From NCBI RefSeq assembly GCF_004151105.1, contig NZ_PHRF01000027.1, forward strand, positions 175,008 to 239,007: 64,000 nt of DNA, written 5' to 3'. Origin of the DNA: Streptomyces sp. L-9-10. GTDB lineage: Bacteria > Actinomycetota > Actinomycetes > Streptomycetales > Streptomycetaceae. The notes beneath the pieces are model-generated. The model ran no database searches. It saw nothing but the letters and a program-made list of their open reading frames with translations, and was not told the origin of the DNA. Each line of letters begins with the position of its first letter. Position 1 is the first letter of the stretch. Positions 43,480-52,372 of this stretch are shown piece by piece. A program made the position numbers and the translations under genes.

Positions 43480-43779
43480 GTGCCCGGCGAGGCCTACCGA
43501 CTCGCCCACACCGGTGGCGGACGCCCCGGCAGAACCCATCCGGTCTTCGAACCGGCCGACGGGTACTGCTACGCGCAGGACGTCGCCGCATACTTCGCCC
43601 GCAGCCGCGCCTCATCGGCCGGCTCTGAGACGACCGGGTACCGGCCAAGAGGACGGCCGGGTGGCGGCGGACATGAGCCCGCCGCCGCCACCCGGCCCAC
43701 TCGTCACGCGAACGGTGTCAGGAAGTCCTTGGGCGCGAGCGCCCGGCTGACGATGCGGGTGTCACCGATCCAGCCGTAG
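43480..43779 (+). CDS. Possible small ORF after the SH3 gene
   Basis: GTG at 43480 has GAGGAG 5 nt upstream and 45 codons with good codon bias (EAYRLAHTGGGRPGRTHPVF, then DGYCYAQDVAAYFARSR). The frame then runs through a 16-bp terminator hairpin and into the antisense 3' end of the metallophosphoesterase gene, which argues against a full-length product. It may be a truncated gene. Confidence 0.25.
   Translation: MPGEAYRLAHTGGGRPGRTHPVFEPADGYCYAQDVAAYFARSRASSAGSETTGYRPRGRPGGGGHEPAAATRPTRHANGVRKSLGASARLTMRVSPIQP
43655..43697. terminator. Bidirectional terminator hairpin
   Basis: Perfect 16-bp stem (43655-43670 with 43682-43697, GGCCGGGTGGCGGCGG arms), 11-nt loop, just before the stop of the minus-strand metallophosphoesterase gene. 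Confidence 0.88.
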
Positions 43780-45599
43780 AAGCCCTGGCCGAACAGCTCG
43801 TCGAACTGGGTGGCCCCGATGACGAAGGGCTTGCCCAGCGTGGCGATACCGGTCGACTTCTGGGCCGGGTTCCGCGCGATCTTCGAGCCGTCGACGTACA
43901 TCACCGTACGGCGGCCGTCGTTGACGAGGGCGATATGCATCCAGCGGCCCACCGGGACGGCGTGGCTCCAGGAGGTGGGGTCGGCGTCCTGGCGCTGCGG
44001 GTAGACGACGAACTGGAGGAATCGCTCGGGGGAGAGATTGAGGCTGCACGTCGGCTCGTCGGGCGACCAGCCGGTGGTCTTGCCCGCGTCGCCGTTGCGC
44101 CCCTCCCAGCTGAGGATCCCCATCCAGGCGTGATCACCGTCGAACGGCTCAGGGAGCTTGATGAAGGTCTCGATGGTGTAACCCGAGGTGAAGGTGGCGC
44201 TGTTGAGCGGGGCGCCCGCCGCGGTGGTGAGGACCGCGCCCCGGTCCGGGGCCTTGCCTCCGTCGAAGCGCAGGCTCGCGTGGGCCGGCTGGCCGAGGTG
44301 GTGCTCGGCCGACCAGGTCAGCGCGTCGGCGCCGCTCGCGTGGAGCCGACGCACCGTCAGATCGTTTCCGTTGCCGGTCAGGTCACGGGCGACCCTGCCG
44401 TCCGTCACGGGCTTGCCCGCCCGGCCGGCGTCCGGCAGGCCGGAGGAGTCGAACCGCCAGTAGGCCACGGTGCCGCGCGGCATCACGGCGGAGGCGGGCC
44501 GCGGGGCGGGCGGTGCGGCCGGGGCGAAGCCCGCGAACCGCTCGGTGAAGTCGATGTCCAGGCTGAACCGGTCGACCGGGCCGGACAGTTCGATGGTCTC
44601 GGCCTCCAGGGGTGTCCGCTTCGCCGGATCGCGGGAGAGGAACCACGGGGAGAACGTCTCGACGTCGATGACCCCGCGGGCCAGATCGAAGCCGTACAGC
44701 CGGATCATCCCGGCGCCGCCGTAGTAGCGGTCCTGGTAGTTGGTGATCTGGACGTGTACGTCATGACCGGCGTCGTTGGTCAGTACGGTGCGGCCCGGCG
44801 GCCAGTAGTGACCGCCCAGGGCCAGGAAGATCTGGTCGTTGCCGCGGACGATGCCGTCCCACAGCCGCTTGCCGTTGTCCGACAGCTGGGCCGCGCCGTC
44901 GTCGTCCGCCCAGGCGAGGTCGTGGGTGGTCAGCACGGCGGGCAGCGACGGGTGCTTGTCGAGCACGCCCTGTGCCCAGCGCAGCCCGCTGTCCGACACC
45001 CGCCAGTCCAGCGCGAGGATCAGCCACTCGCGGCCTGCCGCGCGCAGCACGTGGTAGCTGTTGTAGCCGTCGGGCGAGGCACCGCCGAAGGTCGGCATGG
45101 AGGAGTAGCGCTTCGGTCCGAAGGACTTGAGATACGCGCTGTCGCCACGCTGGTCGTCCGTCGACCCGTTGATGTCGTGATTGCCCGCGAGGACGCTGTA
45201 GGGCACCTTGCCGTGGAGGGTACGGAAGGTGTCGGCGGCGAGTTCGATCTCTTCCCCGGTGCCGTGTTCCGTGACGTCACCGAGGTGCGTCATGAACGCG
45301 ATGTTGGATTCGCCGCGCTCGGAGACGAGATACCGGAACGTCTCGCGCAGCGGGGCCGGGTCGGAGCTGTCGGCGTCGAAGAGGTACTGGGTGTCCGGAA
45401 GGACGGCCAGCGCGAACCGGGGGGTGTCGGCGTCGAACCGGCCGCCGCCGCCCCCTGCCGTGGCCGCCGCCGTCGCTGTCGCCGCACGCGCCGGTGCGGT
45501 GTCGAGCGCCGTGGCCGCGACGCCCGCGGCGGGTACGACGAGCGCGGCCTGAAGCAGCGCCCGTCTGTCCAGATTCTTCTTGCTGTCTGCCGTACTCAT
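43704..45599 (-). CDS. Tat-exported metallophosphoesterase with LamG domain
   Basis: 631 aa from ATG at 45599 (GGAG upstream). Twin-arginine leader (KNLDRRALLQAALVVPAAG). Calcineurin-like phosphoesterase domain (about 60-320): VLPDTQYL, HLGDVTEHG, VLAGNHDING, VLTTHDLAW and LALGGHYWPPGR supply metal ligands, though the final GHxH reads GGHYW. A linker leads to a C-terminal concanavalin/LamG fold (about 425-631, GTVAYWRFDSSG, SGYTIETFIKLPEPFD). It likely hydrolyses phosphoesters outside the cell and binds glycans or wall material. Confidence 0.92.
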   Translation of the reverse strand: MSTADSKKNLDRRALLQAALVVPAAGVAATALDTAPARAATATAAATAGGGGGRFDADTPRFALAVLPDTQYLFDADSSDPAPLRETFRYLVSERGESNIAFMTHLGDVTEHGTGEEIELAADTFRTLHGKVPYSVLAGNHDINGSTDDQRGDSAYLKSFGPKRYSSMPTFGGASPDGYNSYHVLRAAGREWLILALDWRVSDSGLRWAQGVLDKHPSLPAVLTTHDLAWADDDGAAQLSDNGKRLWDGIVRGNDQIFLALGGHYWPPGRTVLTNDAGHDVHVQITNYQDRYYGGAGMIRLYGFDLARGVIDVETFSPWFLSRDPAKRTPLEAETIELSGPVDRFSLDIDFTERFAGFAPAAPPAPRPASAVMPRGTVAYWRFDSSGLPDAGRAGKPVTDGRVARDLTGNGNDLTVRRLHASGADALTWSAEHHLGQPAHASLRFDGGKAPDRGAVLTTAAGAPLNSATFTSGYTIETFIKLPEPFDGDHAWMGILSWEGRNGDAGKTTGWSPDEPTCSLNLSPERFLQFVVYPQRQDADPTSWSHAVPVGRWMHIALVNDGRRTVMYVDGSKIARNPAQKSTGIATLGKPFVIGATQFDELFGQGFYGWIGDTRIVSRALAPKDFLTPFA

Positions 45600-45846
45600 G
45601 CGCACTCCATGTACTGGATGTCCGTGTCCGCTGCACTGTGCTGATCGGCCGTGTCCTTCCGGTGGCAGGGAGCTGAACGGTGGCCGCCCTCCGCCGCACG
45701 AATGGGCCCACAGGGCACGAAGTGGCCCGGATCGTACGGTGGGCTCCGGCGCGGCCGGGTGCACCGCTGACGCCGTCGTGGTGATGCGTGAAGATCGTCA
45801 CTACGGCCGCGCGACAGCGCGTGCGCCCGAGTGGAGGGGATTCCTG

Positions 45847-46338
45847 ATGCGCCGTCACGGAACTGTCCTGGATGACCTCGATCGCAAGATCCTCACAGCG
45901 CTGATCGCCGACGCCAGGGCGAGTTTCAAGGAGATCGGTCTGTCCATCGGGTTGTCGGCGCCCGCGGTGAAGCGCCGGGTGGACCGGCTGCGGCAGGAAG
46001 AGGTGATCACCGGTTTCACCACGGTGGTCACACCGGCGGCGCTGGGCTGGCACACCGAGGCGTACGTGGAGGTGTTCTGCGAGGGGGCCGCGCCGCCCAA
46101 GCGGCTGGCGGAGGTCGTACGGAACCACCCCGAGATCCAGTCGGCCGTCACCGTGACCGGTCGCGCCGACGCGATCCTCCATATCAGGGCGCTCGACGTC
46201 GAGCACTTCGAGGATGTCCTCGAACGGATCCGTGCGGAATCGTTCGTGAAGGAGACGCACAGCTTCGTGGTGCTGTCCCATCTGCTGCCGACCAGTCCCG
46301 AGGCGGGCTCGGGGCGCTTCTCCCGGATCGCGGATTAA
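45847..46338 (+). CDS. Lrp/AsnC family transcriptional regulator
   Basis: 163 aa, ATG at 45847 with GGAGGGG upstream. AsnC-type helix-turn-helix (about 8-58: LDDLDRKILTALIADARASF, then IGLSAPAVKRRVDRLRQEEVITGF) and a C-terminal RAM ligand-binding domain (about 75-145, RADAILHIRALDVEHFEDVL). It lies 128 bp upstream of a dimethylargininase, and in Streptomyces Lrp regulators of this type accompany arginine/ornithine catabolic genes, so an amino acid from that pathway is the probable effector. Confidence 0.94.
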   Translation: MRRHGTVLDDLDRKILTALIADARASFKEIGLSIGLSAPAVKRRVDRLRQEEVITGFTTVVTPAALGWHTEAYVEVFCEGAAPPKRLAEVVRNHPEIQSAVTVTGRADAILHIRALDVEHFEDVLERIRAESFVKETHSFVVLSHLLPTSPEAGSGRFSRIAD

Positions 46339-46466
46339 CGAGTAGCCGCTCTCGCGCCTTCACACGCAACAGAGTTGCGGTCCCGCGCAACATTCCTCTC
46401 TTGTTCGCGTGTCCCGGGTCTCCATATTCTGGTGCTCATGTCGCCGGTTCCAGGAAAGGGCCGTTC

Positions 46467-47333
46467 ATGAGAGAGCGACGGACAGCGAGGAAACGCCGTT
46501 TTCTGGTGTGCCCGCCGGAGTATTTCGAGGTCCGCTATGCCATCAACCCCTGGATGACATCGGAGGAACCGGTGGATACCGCGCTGGCTCTCCGGCAATG
46601 GGAATCCCTCGTCTCCGTGTACCGGGATCTGGGCCATGACGTGGAGACCGTAACGCCCGTCGCCGGTCTGCCGGACATGGTGTTCGCCGCCAATTCCGCG
46701 CTGGTGTTCGACGGCAGGGCGTTCGGGGCGCACTTTCTCGCACCGGAGCGGCAGCCGGAATCCGGCCACTACCGGGCATGGTTCGAAAGCGCCGGATTCG
46801 AGGTGGGCAGCGCTGTCCATATCTGCGAGGGAGAGGGCGACTTCACACCGGTGGGAGGACTGCTCCTCGCCGGGACGGGATTCCGTACGCTGCCGCAGGC
46901 ACACCAGGAGGCCCAGGAGTTCTTCGGTGTGCCCACGGTCAGCCTGCGCCTTGTCGACCCGCTCTTCTACCATCTGGATACGGCGTTGTTCGCGCTCGAC
47001 GACCACAATGTCGCCTACTATCCGGGCGCGTTCTCACCGGGGAGCAGGCGCGTGCTGGAAACCCTCTTTCCCGACGCGGTGATCGCGACGGCGCAGGACG
47101 CCAAGTGTTTCGGGCTCAATTCCGTGTCGGACGGGCACCATGTGGTCATCGCCCAGGACGCCGCCGGGCTCATCGCGGCGGTGGCGGACCGCGGATACCG
47201 TCCGGTCCCGGTGGATCTCTCGGAATTCCGGAAGGCCGGCGGCGGGGTGAAATGCTGTACGCAGGAACTCCGCACGCGGGAGGCGGGTACGCGCGAAGGG
47301 CCGGCGAACCGCGCCGTCACCGCGTCGGCCTGA
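46467..47333 (+). CDS. ddaH: N,N-dimethylarginine dimethylaminohydrolase-like amidinotransferase
   Basis: 288 aa, ATG at 46467 (AGGAAAGGG upstream). Pentein-fold enzyme of the DDAH/amidinohydrolase family: RFLVCPPEYFEVRYAINPWM, LPDMVFAANSALVF (substrate loop), EGEGDFTPVGG (acidic Zn-free active-site loop), the His region LDTALFALDDHNVAYYP and the nucleophilic Cys in VKCCTQE. It hydrolyses methylated arginine (or arginine) to citrulline plus amine. The Lrp gene directly upstream probably controls it. The ornithine aminotransferase gene that often follows is absent here. Confidence 0.9.
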   Translation: MRERRTARKRRFLVCPPEYFEVRYAINPWMTSEEPVDTALALRQWESLVSVYRDLGHDVETVTPVAGLPDMVFAANSALVFDGRAFGAHFLAPERQPESGHYRAWFESAGFEVGSAVHICEGEGDFTPVGGLLLAGTGFRTLPQAHQEAQEFFGVPTVSLRLVDPLFYHLDTALFALDDHNVAYYPGAFSPGSRRVLETLFPDAVIATAQDAKCFGLNSVSDGHHVVIAQDAAGLIAAVADRGYRPVPVDLSEFRKAGGGVKCCTQELRTREAGTREGPANRAVTASA

Positions 47334-47493
47334 AGAAGGCCCGGCTCCGTCGGCGAAGGCAGGCCCGGGGGCTCCCGCGCCGCGGTCCGGGCGATCGGCC
47401 GGGGGCGCCTCAATCGGTATGTAGGGAAGGGCAGTTGGCCACTAGAATTCGGTAACGGGCGCGTTTGTCGCGTCCGACCGATTGGGGGGCCAG

Positions 47494-49197
47494 ATGTCCT
47501 GGGATCAACAAGGCGGGGACAGAGGTAACACCGGGGCCGGAGGGTTCGGTGGGACCGGAAATGGGACCGGGGGGTCCGGGGACCCCGGAGGCGGAACCGG
47601 GGGGTTCGGCGGAGCCGGAAGCGGGACCGGGGGGTTCGGGGGATCCGGGGGGTTCGTGGTGCCTCCGCCGCCCGCCCAGCCGCCGGCCGCACCGCCTCCG
47701 CCGCCCGGTCCCGCGGACCCGGTGCGGGCCGTCGCGGTGGCCCTGCTCAACCTCACGGGCCTCGGGCTCGGTTACGCCCTCATGCGCCGGTGGCTCGCCA
47801 CGGCCGTGTGTGTGATCGTGACCGGTGTCCTGCTGGTGATCGCCCTTCCCGCGGAGCCGGACGGTGTCCCCGGTGGGGTGCTCACCGCCTACCTCGTCTT
47901 CCTGGCCCTCGCGGCCGCTCACGGCGCGGCCGGCGGGCTGCGCACCCCGCTAGCCTGGCCGCCGCGGTCGCCCGTCGCCGTACTGCTCGGTCTCGTGCTG
48001 CTCGCCGCACCGGTCGGAGGAGTGGTCCTCTACGACGGAGCGCGCGAGGAGGCCACGCAGCAGATGCTTCTCGACCGCCTCGGCCGGGCCGACCAGCTCG
48101 TGCGGACCGCCACGAGCAAGCCGTTCAAGGCGGCCGAGCCCGACTACAGCGAGGCGCTGGCCGTCTACCGCGGCCTCCGCGAGGACCACGCCGACTCCCG
48201 GGCCGCCCAACGCGTTCCCGAGCGGCTGAACGCGTACTACACGACGATCGGCGCTCCGTACGACGAGCGGAAGTACTGCGAGGCGATCGCGCCGCTGAAC
48301 TATCTGCGGTCGGTGCCGGACACCATCGGCGCGAAGGAGCTCGGCTCGCTGGTCAACTGGCCCGACGACCGGCTCGCCACCTCGCTCTACGAGTGCGGGC
48401 TGCCCGGCCTCGGCAGCGTCACGGGCGGTGCGGAGACCGGCGGCCACCTCTACGAGCTGCTGACCACCTTCCCCCGCTCCCCGCAGGCCGCGCGGGTCGA
48501 ACCGGCCGTCAGCTCCGCGATCGACAAGGTCGCCAAGGACCTGAAGGGCGGCGAACCGTGCGCGGCCAACGAGACGATGCGCACCCTCGCCGACCAGGCC
48601 AAGGCCCTGCCGGGCGACGCGGCGGGCGTGTCCGCCGCCCTCGGCAAGGACGCGGCGAAGGCGAAGCGGCATGTCCAGGCCGGTATGTACGCGTGCGGCG
48701 TGGACCAGTACAAGGACGGCAAGTTCGACGAGGCGCGGAAGACGATGGACGACTTCGCCGGCACGTACAAGAAGGACAGGAACCGGGCCCGTGCGCAGAA
48801 GATCGCCATAGCCGCGGAGATAGCCCAGGACGAGCCCGCCGCGGGCAAGCGTCTGCCCACGACGGCCTCCGGCGGCAGCATCACCGTCACCATCAGCAAC
48901 GACAGCCCCGAAGAGGTCGAGATCCTCTACACGGGCCCGGTCACCGGCAGCGTCAAACTCAAGGCGTGCGACGGGTGCAGGCGGTACCAGAGCTCCGTGG
49001 CCGCGTCGGTCAGCGCCTGTCAGGGCGGTGAGAACTACCCCAGCAAGACGATCAGCCTGCCCGCGGGCACCACGTACTTCCTGCACAAGTCCACGGGCGG
49101 CTCCGCCTCGACCGGTACGGACACGACCAAGATCGAACCGGGCTACACGTACACGGAGTGTGCCTACGTGGTCGAGGGGCTCGGCACCGGCTTCTAG
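47494..49197 (+). CDS. Glycine-rich four-helix membrane protein with large extracytoplasmic domain
   Basis: 567 aa from ATG at 47494 (GGGGGG upstream). Residues 1-58 are Gly-rich (GGFGG/GTGG near-repeats), 59-80 a Pro tract. Four membrane helices follow at about 83-200. The C-terminal 370 residues are exported. They begin with helical TPR-like segments (PDYSEALAVYRGLREDHADSR, quoted in part; KFDEARKTMDDFAGTYKKD) and end in a beta domain with four cysteines (KACDGCRRY, SACQGG). I do not recognise a family. It converges with the MoxR/VWA pair. It may be a surface or secretion-associated protein. Confidence 0.85.
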   Translation: MSWDQQGGDRGNTGAGGFGGTGNGTGGSGDPGGGTGGFGGAGSGTGGFGGSGGFVVPPPPAQPPAAPPPPPGPADPVRAVAVALLNLTGLGLGYALMRRWLATAVCVIVTGVLLVIALPAEPDGVPGGVLTAYLVFLALAAAHGAAGGLRTPLAWPPRSPVAVLLGLVLLAAPVGGVVLYDGAREEATQQMLLDRLGRADQLVRTATSKPFKAAEPDYSEALAVYRGLREDHADSRAAQRVPERLNAYYTTIGAPYDERKYCEAIAPLNYLRSVPDTIGAKELGSLVNWPDDRLATSLYECGLPGLGSVTGGAETGGHLYELLTTFPRSPQAARVEPAVSSAIDKVAKDLKGGEPCAANETMRTLADQAKALPGDAAGVSAALGKDAAKAKRHVQAGMYACGVDQYKDGKFDEARKTMDDFAGTYKKDRNRARAQKIAIAAEIAQDEPAAGKRLPTTASGGSITVTISNDSPEEVEILYTGPVTGSVKLKACDGCRRYQSSVAASVSACQGGENYPSKTISLPAGTTYFLHKSTGGSASTGTDTTKIEPGYTYTECAYVVEGLGTGF

Positions 49198-49217
49198 GGT
49201 TCCCGGCAGATACGAGG

Positions 49218-49246
49218 AGTCCCGCCCGCCTCCGGTGGGCGGGACT
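49218..49246. terminator. Bidirectional terminator hairpin
   Basis: 10-bp perfect stem (49218-49227 with 49237-49246, AGTCCCGCCC arms) with a 9-nt loop, between the convergent membrane-protein and VWA genes. Confidence 0.78.
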
Positions 49247-49274
49247 TCGCCGTTTCGATCCGTCAGCCGGGCGG

Positions 49275-50900
49275 TCAGAGCACCCGGAAGAGGTCGGCGG
49301 CGGCTTGGACGTCGGTGAGGTCCTCGATGGAGCGGAGGTTGTCGCACAGGGCGTCCAGGACCGAGCCGGCTTCGGCGGCGCGCGGGGCACCGACGGCCAC
49401 GCCGAAGACACGGAAGCCCAGCAGGTGCTTGGCGTCGTTCCAGCCGCGCATCCATTCCTCGGTGACGCCGCATTCGTCGTCGGTGATCATCACGATGTCG
49501 CCGCGCGGGCCGGCGTCGTCGTTGAGCTCCTCCGCCAGCAGTTCGGCGGCCGCTGTCAGTGGTGTCTGGTAGCTGGTGCCGCCGCCGAGGAACGTCTCCG
49601 CGAAGTGGAGCACTTCGACGATGTCCGCTTCCCGGCCGGCCGGGAAGCGGAAGACCTGGATCTTGTCGGCGGCGGAGAACAGGATGCCGGCGAAGTCACG
49701 CCTGGCGTGGCGGGCCTGATCCAGCAGCGCCAGGGCGCACGCCTTGGCCCATGCCTCGCGGGTGACTCCGCCGGGCCCCGCCTCGTACATGGAGTGCGAG
49801 GTGTCCACGCACGCGATGATGGCGCCCTGGCCGGTGCTCTGCTCTCCCTGGCTGTCGTAGAGCATCAGCTCCCCGGCGGCGTAGCGCGCGGCGAACACCG
49901 CACGCAGCTCGGGCAGGCCGAGGTTGGCCAGCTCGGAGGGGATCAGGCGGGAGAGGTCATTGCCGAGCGTGACGCCAACCAGCTCCCCGGCGGCGTTCTC
50001 CACCTTGCGGGCGCGCTCACCGTCGGCCATCTGCCGGAATCGGCCGATCAGCTCGGCCCACTGTGCGAGACGGCTGGTGCGCAGCCGCTCGGCGAGCAGC
50101 GCGCGCCGGTCGAACGGCATCCGCTCCAGCTCGCCGGGACCAACGCCCCAGGCCCGCATCAGCGCGGTCTCCTGCCGCGCGCCCTCGGCGGCCTTCGCCG
50201 CCGCGTTCCGCGCGCCGGCACGGATACCGGGGGCCGCCGCCGCGAGGGCCTGCGCGGCGTCCTGGGCGGCCTGCCGCGCAGCGGCGTCGGCGGCCTCGGC
50301 GGCCTCGGCGGCCTCGATCGCCTGTTGGACGGCATCGGCGGCCGGGGCCTGCACGGTGCCGTCCTCACCGGCCTCGTCCGCGGCCCGCTGGAGCGCCTCG
50401 CCCACCGCGGCCGCCGCGCCCTCGGCGGCCTGCTGGGCCTTCTTCGTCTGCTCGGCCTGTTCCTGGGCGTCCTGGGAGCGCTCCAGCGTCCGGCGCAGCG
50501 CGGCGGCCTGGGCGAGCACGGCCATGGCGGCGGCGTAGGGGTCGCCTGCGGTCTCCCGGCGCAGCTCGGCGAACTCCGGTGACTCCACCAGCGAGGTGAT
50601 GACCTGGTGGTTGACCAGCCGCGAGTGGTCCATCTCCGTGCGCTCGCGCAACCGCGGGCCGACCTTGTAGGCGGCCATGAACGCGTCGGTCAGGAGGTCG
50701 GTGGCGTACTCGTAGCGCTCGTTCAGCTCCTCGGCCAGCTCGCGCAGTCCGGCCGACTGCTCGTAGGTGTCGCGCCACGTGATCTGTTCGAACCGGTCCG
50801 CGACCACGGCCGCGGTGTGCCGCTCGGGAGCGGCGGACAGGCCCAGCCACTTCCCGGCCCCGCTCGCCATCTCGTCGAGCCGGTTCGGTGTCCTGCCCAT
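49275..50900 (-). CDS. VWA domain protein (ViaA-like)
   Basis: 541 aa, ATG at 50900 (GGGGGG 9 nt upstream). Residues 1-135 are helical. Residues 140-250 are a striking Ala/Glu-rich region (AAEAAEAADAAARQ) probably forming coiled coil. Residues about 355-541 are a von Willebrand A domain with MIDAS motif VDTSHSM (366-371) and later TAAAELLAEELN and VMITDDECG. As in E. coli ViaA, the VWA is C-terminal and the protein is encoded next to a MoxR/RavA-type ATPase, 20 bp downstream of it. It is expected to be the metal-binding partner that delivers substrates to the ATPase. Confidence 0.92.
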   Translation of the reverse strand: MGRTPNRLDEMASGAGKWLGLSAAPERHTAAVVADRFEQITWRDTYEQSAGLRELAEELNERYEYATDLLTDAFMAAYKVGPRLRERTEMDHSRLVNHQVITSLVESPEFAELRRETAGDPYAAAMAVLAQAAALRRTLERSQDAQEQAEQTKKAQQAAEGAAAAVGEALQRAADEAGEDGTVQAPAADAVQQAIEAAEAAEAADAAARQAAQDAAQALAAAAPGIRAGARNAAAKAAEGARQETALMRAWGVGPGELERMPFDRRALLAERLRTSRLAQWAELIGRFRQMADGERARKVENAAGELVGVTLGNDLSRLIPSELANLGLPELRAVFAARYAAGELMLYDSQGEQSTGQGAIIACVDTSHSMYEAGPGGVTREAWAKACALALLDQARHARRDFAGILFSAADKIQVFRFPAGREADIVEVLHFAETFLGGGTSYQTPLTAAAELLAEELNDDAGPRGDIVMITDDECGVTEEWMRGWNDAKHLLGFRVFGVAVGAPRAAEAGSVLDALCDNLRSIEDLTDVQAAADLFRVL

Positions 50901-50920
50901 GCTCCCGATCCCCCCGGCGT

Positions 50921-52138
50921 TCAGAGCTGCGCCTGCACCATGCTCGCGTCCACGCCGAGGGCCTCGGTGAGAACGCGGGCGCGGACGGCGCGCTGGCGGC
51001 CCGTGACGCGGTCGATCGCGGCGGTGGAGCGGCCGGCACCGGCGGCCTCCTCACGCAGCTTCTCCAGCCGCTTCCCCGCCATGGCGAGCTTGTTGTGGGC
51101 CTTCTTGATGACCCACTCGCTCAGCGCCTCGCGGGACTGCCCGGCCATGGCATCGAGCTGGGCCTCCAGTTCCTCGATGGCGTCGGCCAGGTCGAGCGCC
51201 TCCTTGGCGTCGGGGTTGACCAGGTGCAGTACCTCGCGTTCGACGGTCGGGCGTTCGGCCGGGGAATCCCACAGCACGTGAGTCAGCACCGACAGGTCGG
51301 TCTCGGCGACCGCCGGGCGGCCGTCGAGATACGCGGATGCCTGGAGCAGGCCCACCGCCTGCCGCCAGCGGCGGTCGGAGGCGACGAGTTCCTTGCGGCG
51401 CAGGGCGGCCCGCAGCGTACACACCGCGTCCACGATCGTGTCGGGGACGTCCACGGCCGGGACGGCTTCGGTCACGGCGTGCCGCAACGCGGTCAGCTCG
51501 ATGGTGGTCCGTGTCGGTGCCACCGGGCGGCTGACGGCGGAGCGGACCAGCGCGGCGAAGTTCGAGGGGTCCGCCAGGTACCCGACCTCGATCCGCACCA
51601 GCAGCCGGTCGTAGATCGCGGCCGAAACCTCTCCGCCGGGCAGTTCGTTGCTCGCCGTGATGGCCCCGATCAGGGGGCAGCGGATCGGCTCGCCGCCGCT
51701 CTCGGGGTGGTAGATCCGCTCGTTGAGGTAGCCCAGCGTCTCGTTCAGGGCCGCCGTGGAGCACTTGAAGATCTCGTCGATGAAGGCGACATGCGCGGTC
51801 GTGGCGCGGCCGTCGTAGACCTGACGGTACTCACCCCGGGCCAGCGCGGCGACGTCGATGGGGCCGAACATCCTTGTCGGCGCGGTGAACTTGGACAGGA
51901 GGATCTCCCAGTAGGACGCCCCCTCGATCCTGCCCGTGAGCTCCCGGGTCATCTCGGACTTCGCCGTTCCGGGCGGTCCGAGCACCAACGAGTGCTGTCC
52001 GGCCAACAGCGTCACGACCAACGTCCGCACCACGTCGGCCCGTTCGTAGAAACGGTCCGACACCTCGTCGCTGATCATCCGCAGTCTCCCGGCCGTGTCC
52101 TGCGCGCCGTGCGCGTTCCGCGCGTCCTGTGTGCCCAT
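50921..52138 (-). CDS. MoxR-family AAA+ ATPase, RavA type
   Basis: 405 aa from ATG at 52138, preceded by GGAG at 6 nt (an ATG at 52151 has a poorer site). AAA+ core: Walker A GPPGTAKS (Lys60), Walker B FIDEIFK (Asp121, Glu122), LNETLGYLNER, and sensor 1 ITASNELPGG (Asn164) followed by YDRLLVRIEV. The SNELP and EIFK wording is characteristic of the RavA subgroup of MoxR chaperone-like ATPases. A C-terminal helical region (about 325-405) is typical too. It is the first gene of a two-gene operon with the VWA protein, probably a chaperone or remodelling machine. Confidence 0.94.
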   Translation of the reverse strand: MGTQDARNAHGAQDTAGRLRMISDEVSDRFYERADVVRTLVVTLLAGQHSLVLGPPGTAKSEMTRELTGRIEGASYWEILLSKFTAPTRMFGPIDVAALARGEYRQVYDGRATTAHVAFIDEIFKCSTAALNETLGYLNERIYHPESGGEPIRCPLIGAITASNELPGGEVSAAIYDRLLVRIEVGYLADPSNFAALVRSAVSRPVAPTRTTIELTALRHAVTEAVPAVDVPDTIVDAVCTLRAALRRKELVASDRRWRQAVGLLQASAYLDGRPAVAETDLSVLTHVLWDSPAERPTVEREVLHLVNPDAKEALDLADAIEELEAQLDAMAGQSREALSEWVIKKAHNKLAMAGKRLEKLREEAAGAGRSTAAIDRVTGRQRAVRARVLTEALGVDASMVQAQL

Positions 52139-52267
52139 GTTCAACTCCATCGCTGTGAAGCCCTGTTGGGCTGACGAGACGGCCCCCTGCCCGAGCAAGA
52201 TAACGCGCCCGCATCCGGGTCAGCCCGCCGTCCGGCTCGTTGCCGCGTCGCCCCCACGGCCCGCGAT

Positions 52268-52279
52268 TGGTCCATACCA
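52268..52279. promoter_or_regulatory. DasR-like operator (dre)
   Basis: TGGTCCATACCA, with perfect TGGT/ACCA half-sites, fits the dre consensus of the N-acetylglucosamine-sensing GntR repressor DasR. It lies just upstream of the chitinase -35 box. Confidence 0.65.
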
Positions 52280-52284
52280 AGCCC

Positions 52285-52313
52285 TTGACGCGGGCTTCAC
52301 TCACACCTTGAAT
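52285..52313 (+). promoter_or_regulatory. Promoter of the GH19 chitinase gene
   Basis: TTGACG (52285-52290), a 17-nt spacer and TTGAAT (52308-52313, near TAGPuPuT) form a good vegetative-type promoter. Start expected near 52320. An inverted repeat ACTCACACC/GGTGTGAGT (52299-52307 and 52347-52355) spans the -10 and leader and may bind a second regulator. Confidence 0.65.
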
Positions 52314-52372
52314 CAAGTATTGAACTCCCTTGTCAACTCCCCCACTGGTGTGAGTCTCGCGAAAGGTATGAC

